A stretch of DNA of 64,000 nucleotides. Origin: Chthonomonas calidirosea (lineage in GTDB: Bacteria > Armatimonadota > Fimbriimonadia > Fimbriimonadales > Fimbriimonadaceae). Under the pieces are notes generated by a model, which was not told the origin of the DNA, did no database searches, and saw only the letters and a list, made by a program, of their open reading frames with translations. Positions 9,159 through 16,957 of the stretch are shown in pieces. The stretch spans positions 1 through 64,000 of the forward strand of contig CAMCWC010000003.1 in NCBI GenBank assembly GCA_945882415.1, read 5' to 3'. Every line of letters begins with the position of its first letter. The first letter of the stretch is position 1. Made by a program: the position numbers and the translations under genes.

Positions 9159-11342
9159 TTAGTTATCCGACCGGAATACGCTGAGGACGTTGGAGTAGTC
9201 GTCGGTCCAGGCTTTGGTGCCCGCGAAGGTGTCGACCTCGGACCACCAGCTCAACTTGCCGGACATTTTGCCTAGGTCCGACTTCTTTCGAACCACGAGC
9301 ATCCAGTTGGAGGAAGTTTTGCCTTCCAATTCTTCTTCCTTCGTGATGCCGTCGACTTGACTCCATGCGAGTAGGCCAAGCTCTTTGGCGTTTTGGCCAA
9401 CCACGGGTTCGAGGTCGAGGTAGCGGTTGGAGATGTGGACGGCGAGAACGCCATCCGGGGTGAGTTTCCGCATGTACATCGCAAACGCCTCTCGGGTGAG
9501 GAGGTGGACCGGGATGGCGTCGGAGCTGAAGGCGTCTAGCACGATGATTCCGTACTTTCCGTCCGGTTGCTGCGCAAGCGTCAGGCGGGCGTCGCCGAGG
9601 ACGTAGTCAATCTTCGCCTTGCTTTCCGAAACGTAGGTGAATAGCTTCGGATTCGTGGCGATTTCGACGACCTTCGGATCGATTTCGAAGAAGGTCATGT
9701 TCTGGCCGGATTCGCCGTAGCTGGCGAGCGAGCCGACGCCGAGGCCTACGAGGGCGACATTCTCTTTTCGGGTCGGACCGGAGAAGTTTTTGAAGACCTG
9801 ACCAATCGGGCCGGTGGGGTGATAGTAGGTCAGCGGCGTTTTCGAACCGACGAGGTTTTGCTTTCCGTGAAGGGTGTTTCCGTGAACGTAGTAGCGGCTC
9901 GTGGACGATTGAGACACGCGGTGAACGCCGAAGAAGCTGCGGTCTTGGACGAGGGTCTTTCCGCTGGAAACGGATCCGGCGAGGATCGAAACGGCGAAGA
10001 ACAATCCGAGAGAACCGGCCAACCGGAACGGTCGGTCGCTAGCGACGAAGCAGAGAACTACCGGCAACGCCAGCGTGAGAACGGTTCGCGTGGGTCCAAA
10101 TTGAAGCCGGAGCTGTTGGGCGATAGTGATCGCAACCAGTGTAATCACGCCGACGCCGACGATCCAGATGTAGTCGAACTTCTCTGCGTATTTTCCTTCC
10201 TTGTATGGAACCTTGACCGCGGCAACGGCGAGAAGCGCAAGCGGATATTCCCAAAGGTTGTTGAAGATTGACGGGGCCAAAAGGCCATTGAAGGCACCGC
10301 CAACGAGACCGCCGACGGAGACCCAGACATAGAATTCGGTGAGGTGCTTGGTGCCTGGTCGCTCATCGTAGAGGCGGGAATGGCACATCCAGGCGGCGAC
10401 GAAGAATGCCGCGAGGTGGACGAGGGCCGAGACGGGCTGGTGCTCTTCGAGAACGAGCATCACGAACAGCGGACATATGAGAAGCGGGGCGGCCCGGGAC
10501 AGTCCGTGGGTGGTGACGAACCGCTTGTTCGTAAAGGCTAAGTTAAACGTGAAGAGATAAAGCGCGAGGGGAACGACCCAGAGGAGCGGGATTGGGGCGA
10601 CGTTGGTGGTGACGAACTGGCTGACGCCGGTAAGCAAGCTGCTCGGAATCGCGGCAAGAAGCACCCAGAACGCGCGCTGTTTCCAGGTTAGGGCGGTTTC
10701 TTCGGTAGCGGCTTGGGCTTCGGTTACTACCGCCGGGGAGCGGAGCATCATAGCGGCGCAGCCGAGCATTCCTATCACCATTACTCCAAATACCGCGGTC
10801 CAGATTTGGCTTTGATCGATGAGGCGATATCGCGGTTCAAAGAAGAACGGATAAGCGAACAAGCCGAGCATCGAGCCGAGGTTGCTAGCCCCGTAAAGGA
10901 AGTAAGGGTCCTTCGCGCTCGGGTCGTTGGTTTCGCTGAACCACCTCTGAATGAGCGGGGCACCGGCGGAGACGATGAAGAACGGAATTCCGACCAATCC
11001 GGCTAGGGCTGCGATGACGAGCAAGCTGGGATTGGCATAGCCGACCGAGGCTTGGCTTTCGACCCATTTCCAGATCGGAGTGTTGAGGGTGAAAGGAAGC
11101 GCCAACCCGGCGAGGGCCATGAGGGGCAGGTGCAGAAACGGCTGCTTGCGTCCGAGCTTGGTCGTGCTGAAGTGCGCATACCCGTAGCCAAGGAGAAGGG
11201 CGGTTTGGAAGAAGACCAGCGAGGCGTTCCAAACCGCCGGTGCTCCGCCGAAGGTCGGCAAGATGAGCTTTGCGGCGAGCGGCTGAACCAGGAACAGCAA
11301 AAAGGAGCTGACGAACAGGGTGAGGGTGTACAGCGCGCGCAC
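9159..11342 (-). CDS. Fused membrane-transporter-like / spermidine synthase-like protein
   Basis: 727 aa in two parts. Residues 1 to about 470 form a polytopic region (start LYTLTLFVSSFLLFLVQPLAAK..) typical of the 'fused MFS/spermidine synthase' family. The C-terminal 250 residues are a Rossmann methyltransferase-like aminopropyltransferase domain: VALVGLGVGSLASYG, FFEIDPKVVEIA (acidic residue binding the nucleoside), and GDARLTLAQ .. IVLDAFSSDAIPVHLLT. Start is GTG at 11342. No S-adenosylmethionine decarboxylase is nearby, so true spermidine synthesis is not supported by context; the substrate may be another amine or a lipid-linked acceptor. Confidence 0.85.
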   Translation of the reverse strand: MRALYTLTLFVSSFLLFLVQPLAAKLILPTFGGAPAVWNASLVFFQTALLLGYGYAHFSTTKLGRKQPFLHLPLMALAGLALPFTLNTPIWKWVESQASVGYANPSLLVIAALAGLVGIPFFIVSAGAPLIQRWFSETNDPSAKDPYFLYGASNLGSMLGLFAYPFFFEPRYRLIDQSQIWTAVFGVMVIGMLGCAAMMLRSPAVVTEAQAATEETALTWKQRAFWVLLAAIPSSLLTGVSQFVTTNVAPIPLLWVVPLALYLFTFNLAFTNKRFVTTHGLSRAAPLLICPLFVMLVLEEHQPVSALVHLAAFFVAAWMCHSRLYDERPGTKHLTEFYVWVSVGGLVGGAFNGLLAPSIFNNLWEYPLALLAVAAVKVPYKEGKYAEKFDYIWIVGVGVITLVAITIAQQLRLQFGPTRTVLTLALPVVLCFVASDRPFRLAGSLGLFFAVSILAGSVSSGKTLVQDRSFFGVHRVSQSSTSRYYVHGNTLHGKQNLVGSKTPLTYYHPTGPIGQVFKNFSGPTRKENVALVGLGVGSLASYGESGQNMTFFEIDPKVVEIATNPKLFTYVSESKAKIDYVLGDARLTLAQQPDGKYGIIVLDAFSSDAIPVHLLTREAFAMYMRKLTPDGVLAVHISNRYLDLEPVVGQNAKELGLLAWSQVDGITKEEELEGKTSSNWMLVVRKKSDLGKMSGKLSWWSEVDTFAGTKAWTDDYSNVLSVFRSDN

Positions 11343-11366
11343 GGAGGTCAGTTTGGCACGGACGGC

Positions 11367-11762
11367 TTACATTGTAGTTAGCCAAGGAAGCTGTCGCAGG
11401 CGATCATCCGCGGTGGCCAGTGGGCAACGCAGTTGGTAGGCCGTGGCGGCGATGAACCGGTCAGCAGGATCTTCGTGAAGAAACGGCAAGGCTCTCGACA
11501 GCAGCGCGATCTCATGGTCCAGCGGAATCACGCGTAGCGAGCTTTGGGTTAACCATGCTCGAACGGTCAGTTCGGGGCTCGAGGTGGTGTGGATTCGGCC
11601 CTTTTGCATGGCTACAATTGTTTCCCAAACTGAGACCGAAGAAAGCGCGATCTCCGACTCCTCGGTTAGCGCCGCTTGAACACTAGGGTCAATTTTCTCG
11701 GGTTCCAAATTTGCCCAAATCCAGATGTGGGTGTCCAGCAAGATCAATCGAGGGCCTCCCAT
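11367..11762 (-). CDS. PIN-domain ribonuclease toxin (VapC-like)
   Basis: 131 aa PIN domain. Acidic metal-binding residues are visible: Asp10 in LLDTHIWIW, Glu in SVSVWETIV, Asp in HEDPADRFIAATA and Asp in LATADDRL. This set is that of VapC-type endoribonucleases, which cleave tRNA or rRNA when free of antitoxin. The ATG at 11762 overlaps the upstream antitoxin gene by 19 bases. A type II toxin-antitoxin operon in the order antitoxin-toxin. The exact RNA target cannot be inferred. Confidence 0.85.
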   Translation of the reverse strand: MGGPRLILLDTHIWIWANLEPEKIDPSVQAALTEESEIALSSVSVWETIVAMQKGRIHTTSSPELTVRAWLTQSSLRVIPLDHEIALLSRALPFLHEDPADRFIAATAYQLRCPLATADDRLRQLPWLTTM

Positions 11763-11977
11763 GGCTCACTCAAGGGGGAGACGATGTCTCCCACGATTTT
11801 TGCCGAGTCTCGGAATCGACCCAACTCGAATTTTGCCGGTGAAGTGGTCGGCGGCGGGACCACCATTGCGGTCGGTTTGCCATGCTTGGTCAGCAAAACG
11901 GGTTCACCCGTTTGGGAAACCTCGTTGAGCATTTCCAGGCAATGTGCCTTGAAATCAGTGACCGAGACTGTTTTCAT
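11744..11977 (-). CDS. Phd/YefM-family antitoxin
   Basis: 77 aa. MKTVSVTDFKAHCLEMLNEV and TGEPVLLTKHGKPTAMVVP match the Phd/YefM DNA-binding fold; the C-terminal tail (FRDSAKIVGDIVSPLSEPWEALD) should wrap the PIN toxin encoded next. The ATG at 11977 is preferred to an alternative GTG nine bases upstream. An inverted repeat directly upstream (11978-12000) is a likely self-binding operator. Confidence 0.85.
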   Translation of the reverse strand: MKTVSVTDFKAHCLEMLNEVSQTGEPVLLTKHGKPTAMVVPPPTTSPAKFELGRFRDSAKIVGDIVSPLSEPWEALD

Positions 11978-12000
11978 AATGACCATTATGCATAGTCATT
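11978..12000 (-). promoter_or_regulatory. Inverted repeat and -10 element at the Phd/PIN toxin-antitoxin promoter
   Basis: AATGAC and GTCATT arms separated by 11 bases abut the antitoxin start. On the minus strand a CATAAT -10-like hexamer lies in the centre, seven bases before the ATG. Typical position for an operator bound by the antitoxin-toxin complex. Confidence 0.5.
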
Positions 12001-12085
12001 TTTGAATTCTATGAGGAAATTGTCCTCTTTTTTGTTCTGACGTTCTCTCGTTACCGACGCGTACGGCGAACGTCGAACAGTTGCG

Positions 12086-12982
12086 ATGCCAAAGCTTCGG
12101 CGACTCTGGGGATTGTTTGCCATCTGTGCCGGATCGACGGTGACCGCTTTTGTTGACGAACCCATTCGGGTGAAAAACGTGCTTGATCAGCCGGGATTTC
12201 CATTCGTCCGAATTCTCGGAGCTTGCGATATCACTTCTCGAGGCGCAACATGCTGGGATACAGAGGGGAAGCCATTTAAGTCGTTAGGTGAGTGGATCAC
12301 TGCCTACTACATCACGAATCAGCTCAACGACCTTACGATCAAGCCAGGGGCAAAGAATCGCTGGGTTGCCATTGAGCGGGAATCGGGTGACTCGATTGGA
12401 AGCTTTGATCAGTCCGCCCTCCGTAGCGGTTATCTTGGAGGCTTTGTGAAGAACTGGAGGACGAATACGCGTCTCGAATGGGTACGTGCGGATATCGTAA
12501 AGGATAACAAGTTTACATCGGTACCCATGAGTTTCCGAGAAGAGCTTCCGCCGGTTCGCCTTGAACTCAAGAGGGGAGCCACGGCGCAGGTCGGTGATCA
12601 TTTGATTACGGTCATCGACTTTGGTTTGAGAAAGAAATCGAAAGAGAAGCAAAAGATCGACGCGATCGGAAACCGGGAAAAGTATTTCGTACGCCTGAAA
12701 CTCAACAAGTCCACCAATGGTGGTTATCCATTTGATTGGGCTGTCGTACTCGCACAAGATGGATCTCAGATTCAACAAGTTGATGAGGCCGGAAAACCAG
12801 CTCGGTCAGGCGCGTCACAACGTCTCCTTCAAAGCGTCGAGCTCTCGGATGGCAGTAACTCATCGTTCGATCTGGATTATAAGACCAACGTTCAACCTCG
12901 ATTTATCGGTAGCCTTGAATTCAAACGCAGTCTAACTCGTCAGGTTGTGTTTGAGGGAATTCCGATTGATCCGAATCCTTAG
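12086..12982 (+). CDS. Secreted protein, unrecognised four-member paralogous family (member 1)
   Basis: 298 aa with a hydrophobic N-terminus (LRRLWGLFAICAGSTVTAF). I do not recognise the family. It shares with the genes at 13047, 14116 and 22118 an ordered set of blocks: IRVKNVLDQPGFPFVRILGACDI, a second cysteine in ATCWD followed by a G-K-P turn, KNRWV..E, LEWxR, the ELPP..L..K.GA..xVG block, and near the C-terminus NVxPxxxxxLEF..xxRxVVFExIPIDP. The two conserved cysteines, ten residues apart, could form a disulfide outside the cytoplasm. Start ATG at 12086. Function unknown. Confidence 0.75.
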   Translation: MPKLRRLWGLFAICAGSTVTAFVDEPIRVKNVLDQPGFPFVRILGACDITSRGATCWDTEGKPFKSLGEWITAYYITNQLNDLTIKPGAKNRWVAIERESGDSIGSFDQSALRSGYLGGFVKNWRTNTRLEWVRADIVKDNKFTSVPMSFREELPPVRLELKRGATAQVGDHLITVIDFGLRKKSKEKQKIDAIGNREKYFVRLKLNKSTNGGYPFDWAVVLAQDGSQIQQVDEAGKPARSGASQRLLQSVELSDGSNSSFDLDYKTNVQPRFIGSLEFKRSLTRQVVFEGIPIDPNP

Positions 12983-13046
12983 CAAGCTCTCAAAATTTGT
13001 TCATAAGGCCGACGTTAGTTGATAGGAGCTAGAAAAAGAAACATAA

Positions 13047-14033
13047 ATGGTTACTCGTAAGTGGGATATTGTAATGACCAGACTCATCGATTTTGTTCTA
13101 AGTCAACAAAGGGGGGCAGTGTTAGGAGTCTCTGTGATTGCAATCATGTCAACGGCGCATTTGACTCCGAGTCAGTCTTCACTTCGCGACATTGAGCCGA
13201 TCGTCGTGACGAATGTTCTGGATCAGCCAGGATTTCCGCTTACGAGAATTCTTGGCGTTTGTGAAATTACCGCCGAATCTGCGAAATGCTGGGATTCTCT
13301 GGGTAAGCCCTTGAACCCGCTCGCCGACCGCATCATTCGATACCACCAGGAACAAGAGTATCCGAGTCTTTCTATCCGACCTGGAGTAAAGAACCGCTGG
13401 GTTGTTATGGAGAGTGCGAATGCCTCAGAAGACGATTACCATCTAGCGTACACGGAACCTGGGAACTACGCTGGAGCGATTTCGGATTGGCGGCCCGGAA
13501 CGACGCTAAGCTGGAAACGGCTAGATGCTCCTTACGAGGATAAACACTCCAGACTCATTTGTAATTATCGAAAGCGAATGCCACCTGAACGATTGGCCGT
13601 GAAAAAAGGAGCAAAAGTAGATGTTGATGGAACTGAGATTTCGGTGACCGCGTTTGGGCGCAGGACGACCGCTCAGGTGAAAGCTGATCAGACTTCGTTT
13701 ATGGGACCATTGCGGTATCAGATCACTGTTAAGCGGTCAGAGCGGGACCCGGCACGAGCGCGGATAGACGAACCCATCCCGATAAGCATGGCGGGAAGGC
13801 AGATTGTTCGAGTCGATGGTAACGGTAAACCGATGGCAGCAGGATGGGAGCGAACGGACGCGGGCGTTGCCGTTTACGTAACATCCAACGCAGGACCGTT
13901 GAACGCACAAACGTACAGCCTGAACGTGGATCCGCAGTACGTTGCGCATTTGCAGTTCAGCATGAGCGCGGCGCGAAAAGTGATCTTCGAAGAGATTTTG
14001 CTCGACCCAGCAACGGCATTCTCGGGCAAATAG
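13047..14033 (+). CDS. Secreted protein, unrecognised four-member paralogous family (member 2)
   Basis: 328 aa; longer N-terminus than its siblings, with a hydrophobic segment GAVLGVSVIAIMSTAHL (about residues 23-39), so likely exported or anchored. Carries the family blocks VTNVLDQPGFPLTRILGVCEIT, SAKCWDSLGKP, VKNRWVVMES, LSWKRLDA, ERLAVKKGAKVDVDGTEISV, and the ending NVDPQYVAHLQF .. RKVIFEEILLDP. ATG at 13047 is taken as start; ATG at 13074 is also possible. It follows member 1 by 64 bases, same strand, so a tandem duplication and possible co-transcription. Confidence 0.75.
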   Translation: MVTRKWDIVMTRLIDFVLSQQRGAVLGVSVIAIMSTAHLTPSQSSLRDIEPIVVTNVLDQPGFPLTRILGVCEITAESAKCWDSLGKPLNPLADRIIRYHQEQEYPSLSIRPGVKNRWVVMESANASEDDYHLAYTEPGNYAGAISDWRPGTTLSWKRLDAPYEDKHSRLICNYRKRMPPERLAVKKGAKVDVDGTEISVTAFGRRTTAQVKADQTSFMGPLRYQITVKRSERDPARARIDEPIPISMAGRQIVRVDGNGKPMAAGWERTDAGVAVYVTSNAGPLNAQTYSLNVDPQYVAHLQFSMSAARKVIFEEILLDPATAFSGK

Positions 14034-14115
14034 ATTTGCTGAACGGAATCGATCTGCCAGCAAGGTCCGATTACACGGCGTTACTACGGCCCGGCGAGTG
14101 CGTCCAACCTCTGGC

Positions 14116-15054
14116 ATGCGAGGGACTCGGCAAGTTTTGGGATTAACGGCGATCATGGTGGTAGCGATGACCCAACTGGCGGCGGTGTATCTGGCGCAGG
14201 CGGGTGACGAAACGACCATCCGGGTGCGAGAAGTTTTGGATATGCCGGAGTTTCCGCTGGTGCACGTGGCTGGGGTTTGCGACATTACCGCCGACGGTGC
14301 GACTTGCTGGGACAATCAGGGGCGGCCGTTTAAGTCACTTGGCGAGCGGATCACGGCTTACTATCTGACGCAAAATTTCGCTAGCTTGGCGATTCGTCCG
14401 GGAGTGAAAAACCGCTGGGTGGCCTTCGAACGGACAGACCCGGCGCCGGATGCCACCTATCGCTACGGGGGATTTGAGTTTGGAAACACGGGCGGATACG
14501 TGAACGGTTGGCGGTCTGGGATGACGCTGGAGTGGGCACGCTTGGACATGCTGAAGGAAGACACGACAGCGCAAGTGGCGATCAATTTTAACCGCGAACT
14601 TTCGCCGGTCAAACTCGCGATGAAGAAAGGGGCCAGTGCAGATGTTGGTGGCTTGAAACTCACCGTTGCAGACTTTGGCCGCGCTGCGAAGCAAAAGCTA
14701 ACGGAGCGAAATACGTTCAGATCCGAAATTTTCAAGTACTTCGTCTCCATTAAACGCACCGAGCTTGCGGGCGCGGAGCAAAGTTTCACGACTCCGATTC
14801 CGCTGGATAAGACGAGTAAGGCGATTCAGTGGGTCAGCGAGAACGGCAAGCCAGCCGCGAGCGCGAGCGTCATGACGACCGGAGGAATGCCATTGCAGTT
14901 CTCTATCTCGACCGTCTCCGCGCCAGAAGTCAGATTCTCCACGAACGTCGATCCTTCGTGCATTGCCGAATTGCAGTTTGGACAGTATCAGCGCCGAAAG
15001 GTGATCTTCGAAAACATTCGGCTAGATCCAATCTCAAGCACCGGCGATCGTTAA
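14116..15054 (+). CDS. Secreted protein, unrecognised four-member paralogous family (member 3)
   Basis: 312 aa with signal-like N-terminus (LGLTAIMVVAMTQLAAVYLAQAGDE). Family blocks: IRVREVLDMPEFPLVHVAGVCDIT, ATCWDNQGRPFKSLGERITAYY, VKNRWVAFER, LEWARLD, ELSPVKLAMKKGASADVGG, and NVDPSCIAELQFGQYQRRKVIFENIRLDP. Closest to member 1 in the GATCWD..G.PFKSLGE..TAYY stretch. ATG at 14116 is preferred over an upstream GTG at 14098 because it starts a compact signal sequence. It converges with the subtilase gene. Confidence 0.75.
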   Translation: MRGTRQVLGLTAIMVVAMTQLAAVYLAQAGDETTIRVREVLDMPEFPLVHVAGVCDITADGATCWDNQGRPFKSLGERITAYYLTQNFASLAIRPGVKNRWVAFERTDPAPDATYRYGGFEFGNTGGYVNGWRSGMTLEWARLDMLKEDTTAQVAINFNRELSPVKLAMKKGASADVGGLKLTVADFGRAAKQKLTERNTFRSEIFKYFVSIKRTELAGAEQSFTTPIPLDKTSKAIQWVSENGKPAASASVMTTGGMPLQFSISTVSAPEVRFSTNVDPSCIAELQFGQYQRRKVIFENIRLDPISSTGDR

Positions 15055-15082
15055 CTCACCGGATCGCTACAGGAGTTACGTC

Positions 15083-16402
15083 TCAGAGTCCGGTTAGAGA
15101 GCCATAGACGTCTAGGCCGCCCTGACCCAAGTTTGGATCGGACAGCGGTTGGCTTCGAGACAGCGCACTCTGGAGGTCGCTGTACGTTGCCGTTGGCTTA
15201 TAGCGGAGGACCTTGAGGGCCAAGCCAGACACCAATGGCGCGCTGAAAGATGTGCCCCAGCCTCCGGCCCAGCGATTTCCGGGGAAGGGCAACATCAACC
15301 CTTCGCCGGGGGCGGCGACCCAGGTGAGGTCGGTGCCAGCATTGCTAAACAAACTGCGCGTGGAGTTTGGAGTGAGAGAAGCAACGCCGGTTACCTTCGG
15401 TAGGGCTGCGGGATAGCTCAGGGTGTTGATCCGTCCGTCGTTACCGGTCGAAGCAACCAGGATGACCCCAAGGTCTGACAGTTCATCGGAAGACCGAGCG
15501 AGCTCTGGCGAGTAAACGTAAGTGTTCAAACTCATGTTGATCACTTTTGCGCCGCGAGCTTGGGCGGCGTGCATTCCGCGGATCACGTCAAAGAGTCGGC
15601 CGGAACCGTTCTGGCTGAAGGCGCGAATCGGAAGAATTTTTGCGTTTGGGGCAACGAGCCGAATCGCGCCGGCCACCATTGTCCCGTGTCCAAGCCCTTT
15701 CGGAATGGCGCTATACGCTGGGTCGTTTATGGTGCTTTCGGGGAACATCGGGGCTGTTCCGTTCGAGAGCCAAGAGAGCTTGGTGCGCAGAAGGGGCGTG
15801 GTGGTTGGGTTCACCTGCGCGAGAACTTCTGGAGTCAGGCCGGTTAACTCGGAGCCTTGACCCGTGGGTGTGATGTAATCGTAACCGCGGAGTACGCGTC
15901 CGGCAAAGAACGGGTGTGTTGCATCAACCCCGGTGTCGATGACGGCGACGGTTCCATTTCCGAGGCTATGGGCCGTCCATGATGAGCCGATTCGAGCCTG
16001 CGCTACGGTGTATTGAGTAACCGCACCTTGAGGCGTCAAGGCCCCATAGAAGTTAACGTTGGTGGCGCGCAACAGCGCTTGCTGCAGCAGATTCAGCGAC
16101 GAAGTTTGTGGTCGCTTGAAAGAGAAAATGGGTAGCCGAATGGCCTGGTCTCTTTCGATCGTGACGTCTCCATCCGTTTCGCCATCAATCTGTTGGATCA
16201 GCATTTGCGGATCGCGATTGAGTGAATCCTGGATGGAGTAGATCGGTTTGCCGGGCACCGTCGCGCGCAGTCGGAGGTTGTAGCGGGCCAGAAACGTGCC
16301 GATCGGTTCGGTTTCCGTGTACCGGAGGATGTAGTTCTGATTCGCACTTGAGAGTGCGCAGAGAAGGGCAGCCATGCCCAGGGTTGCAACTTGTCTTTTC
16401 AT
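15083..16402 (-). CDS. Secreted subtilisin-like serine protease (S8 family)
   Basis: 439 aa. Signal peptide (residues 1-20), then a propeptide-like segment (about 22-95), then the subtilase domain. The catalytic triad is complete: Asp156 in VAVIDTGVDATHP, His239 in GLGHGTMVAG, Ser385 in GTSFSAPLVSG; the oxyanion Asn321 is in ASTGND. It acts outside the cytoplasm. Last gene of a coupled operon: its ATG overlaps the upstream stop as ATGA (16399-16402). Being co-expressed with a sigma factor and a CHAT protease, it may be an effector or processing protease of that regulon. Identity of the family is certain, the substrate is not. Confidence 0.92.
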   Translation of the reverse strand: MKRQVATLGMAALLCALSSANQNYILRYTETEPIGTFLARYNLRLRATVPGKPIYSIQDSLNRDPQMLIQQIDGETDGDVTIERDQAIRLPIFSFKRPQTSSLNLLQQALLRATNVNFYGALTPQGAVTQYTVAQARIGSSWTAHSLGNGTVAVIDTGVDATHPFFAGRVLRGYDYITPTGQGSELTGLTPEVLAQVNPTTTPLLRTKLSWLSNGTAPMFPESTINDPAYSAIPKGLGHGTMVAGAIRLVAPNAKILPIRAFSQNGSGRLFDVIRGMHAAQARGAKVINMSLNTYVYSPELARSSDELSDLGVILVASTGNDGRINTLSYPAALPKVTGVASLTPNSTRSLFSNAGTDLTWVAAPGEGLMLPFPGNRWAGGWGTSFSAPLVSGLALKVLRYKPTATYSDLQSALSRSQPLSDPNLGQGGLDVYGSLTGL

Positions 16403-16917
16403 AACTCAACCTCGTAAATGTCGCCGGTCTGGATGTCCTCAAACGTCAGTTTCTTTACTGCCGACTCAATGGTCAACTCGAACTGACCGCCTTCATCGCA
16501 CCAAACGGGCCCTGACTTGGTGGCCGAAACTCGAACATTTGAAGCCTCTATGGTTTGGAATAGTCCAACCACCGCAACGGATTTTGACTTTGGAATTGGC
16601 TCCAAGCGGAGTTCGACTTGCGCAGTGCCAAACTCAAAACGAAGGTCGCGTGCGGTGGAGGCGGCACTTCGCATTCCTACCCCACTGCTGGAGAAGGTCA
16701 GAATGCCCTTCCATATTTTCTTTGGCGGGAGAGAAGGCTGCAGGGCCTTAGCTCGGTCTAGCATCTCTTCCGGCACGGCCGTGGGTTTCGCGCCGCGAAC
16801 GCGGCGAAGCATCATCGCCTGCTCAAGCGCAACAGGGTCAGATTCGATGCGAATGGCTTCTGGCTCAGTCGCCAGACCCAAAGCGTAATTAACGATCTCT
16901 TCCCAGTTGACTTTCAT
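16399..16917 (-). CDS. Small soluble two-part protein between CHAT protease and subtilase; possible sigma regulator or CHAT substrate
   Basis: 172 aa, not recognised. Residues 1-60 are helical and polar (MKVNWEEIVNYALGLATEPE.. VALEQAMMLRRVRG), reminiscent of the N-terminal helix of anti-sigma factors but with no zinc motif. Residues 70-172 alternate hydrophobic and polar residues as in a beta-sandwich (GILTFSSSG .. RFEFGTAQVELRLEP .. FELTIESAVKKLTFEDIQTGDIYEVEL). No membrane segment or signal peptide. Start ATG at 16917 lies 40 bases after the CHAT stop; the stop overlaps the subtilase ATG. Context makes a cleavable regulator attractive, but this is inference. Confidence 0.7.
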   Translation of the reverse strand: MKVNWEEIVNYALGLATEPEAIRIESDPVALEQAMMLRRVRGAKPTAVPEEMLDRAKALQPSLPPKKIWKGILTFSSSGVGMRSAASTARDLRFEFGTAQVELRLEPIPKSKSVAVVGLFQTIEASNVRVSATKSGPVWCDEGGQFELTIESAVKKLTFEDIQTGDIYEVEL

Positions 16918-16957
16918 TCGACCTCCGTATTCTATGGGCAGCGGGCACGGGAAAGCA

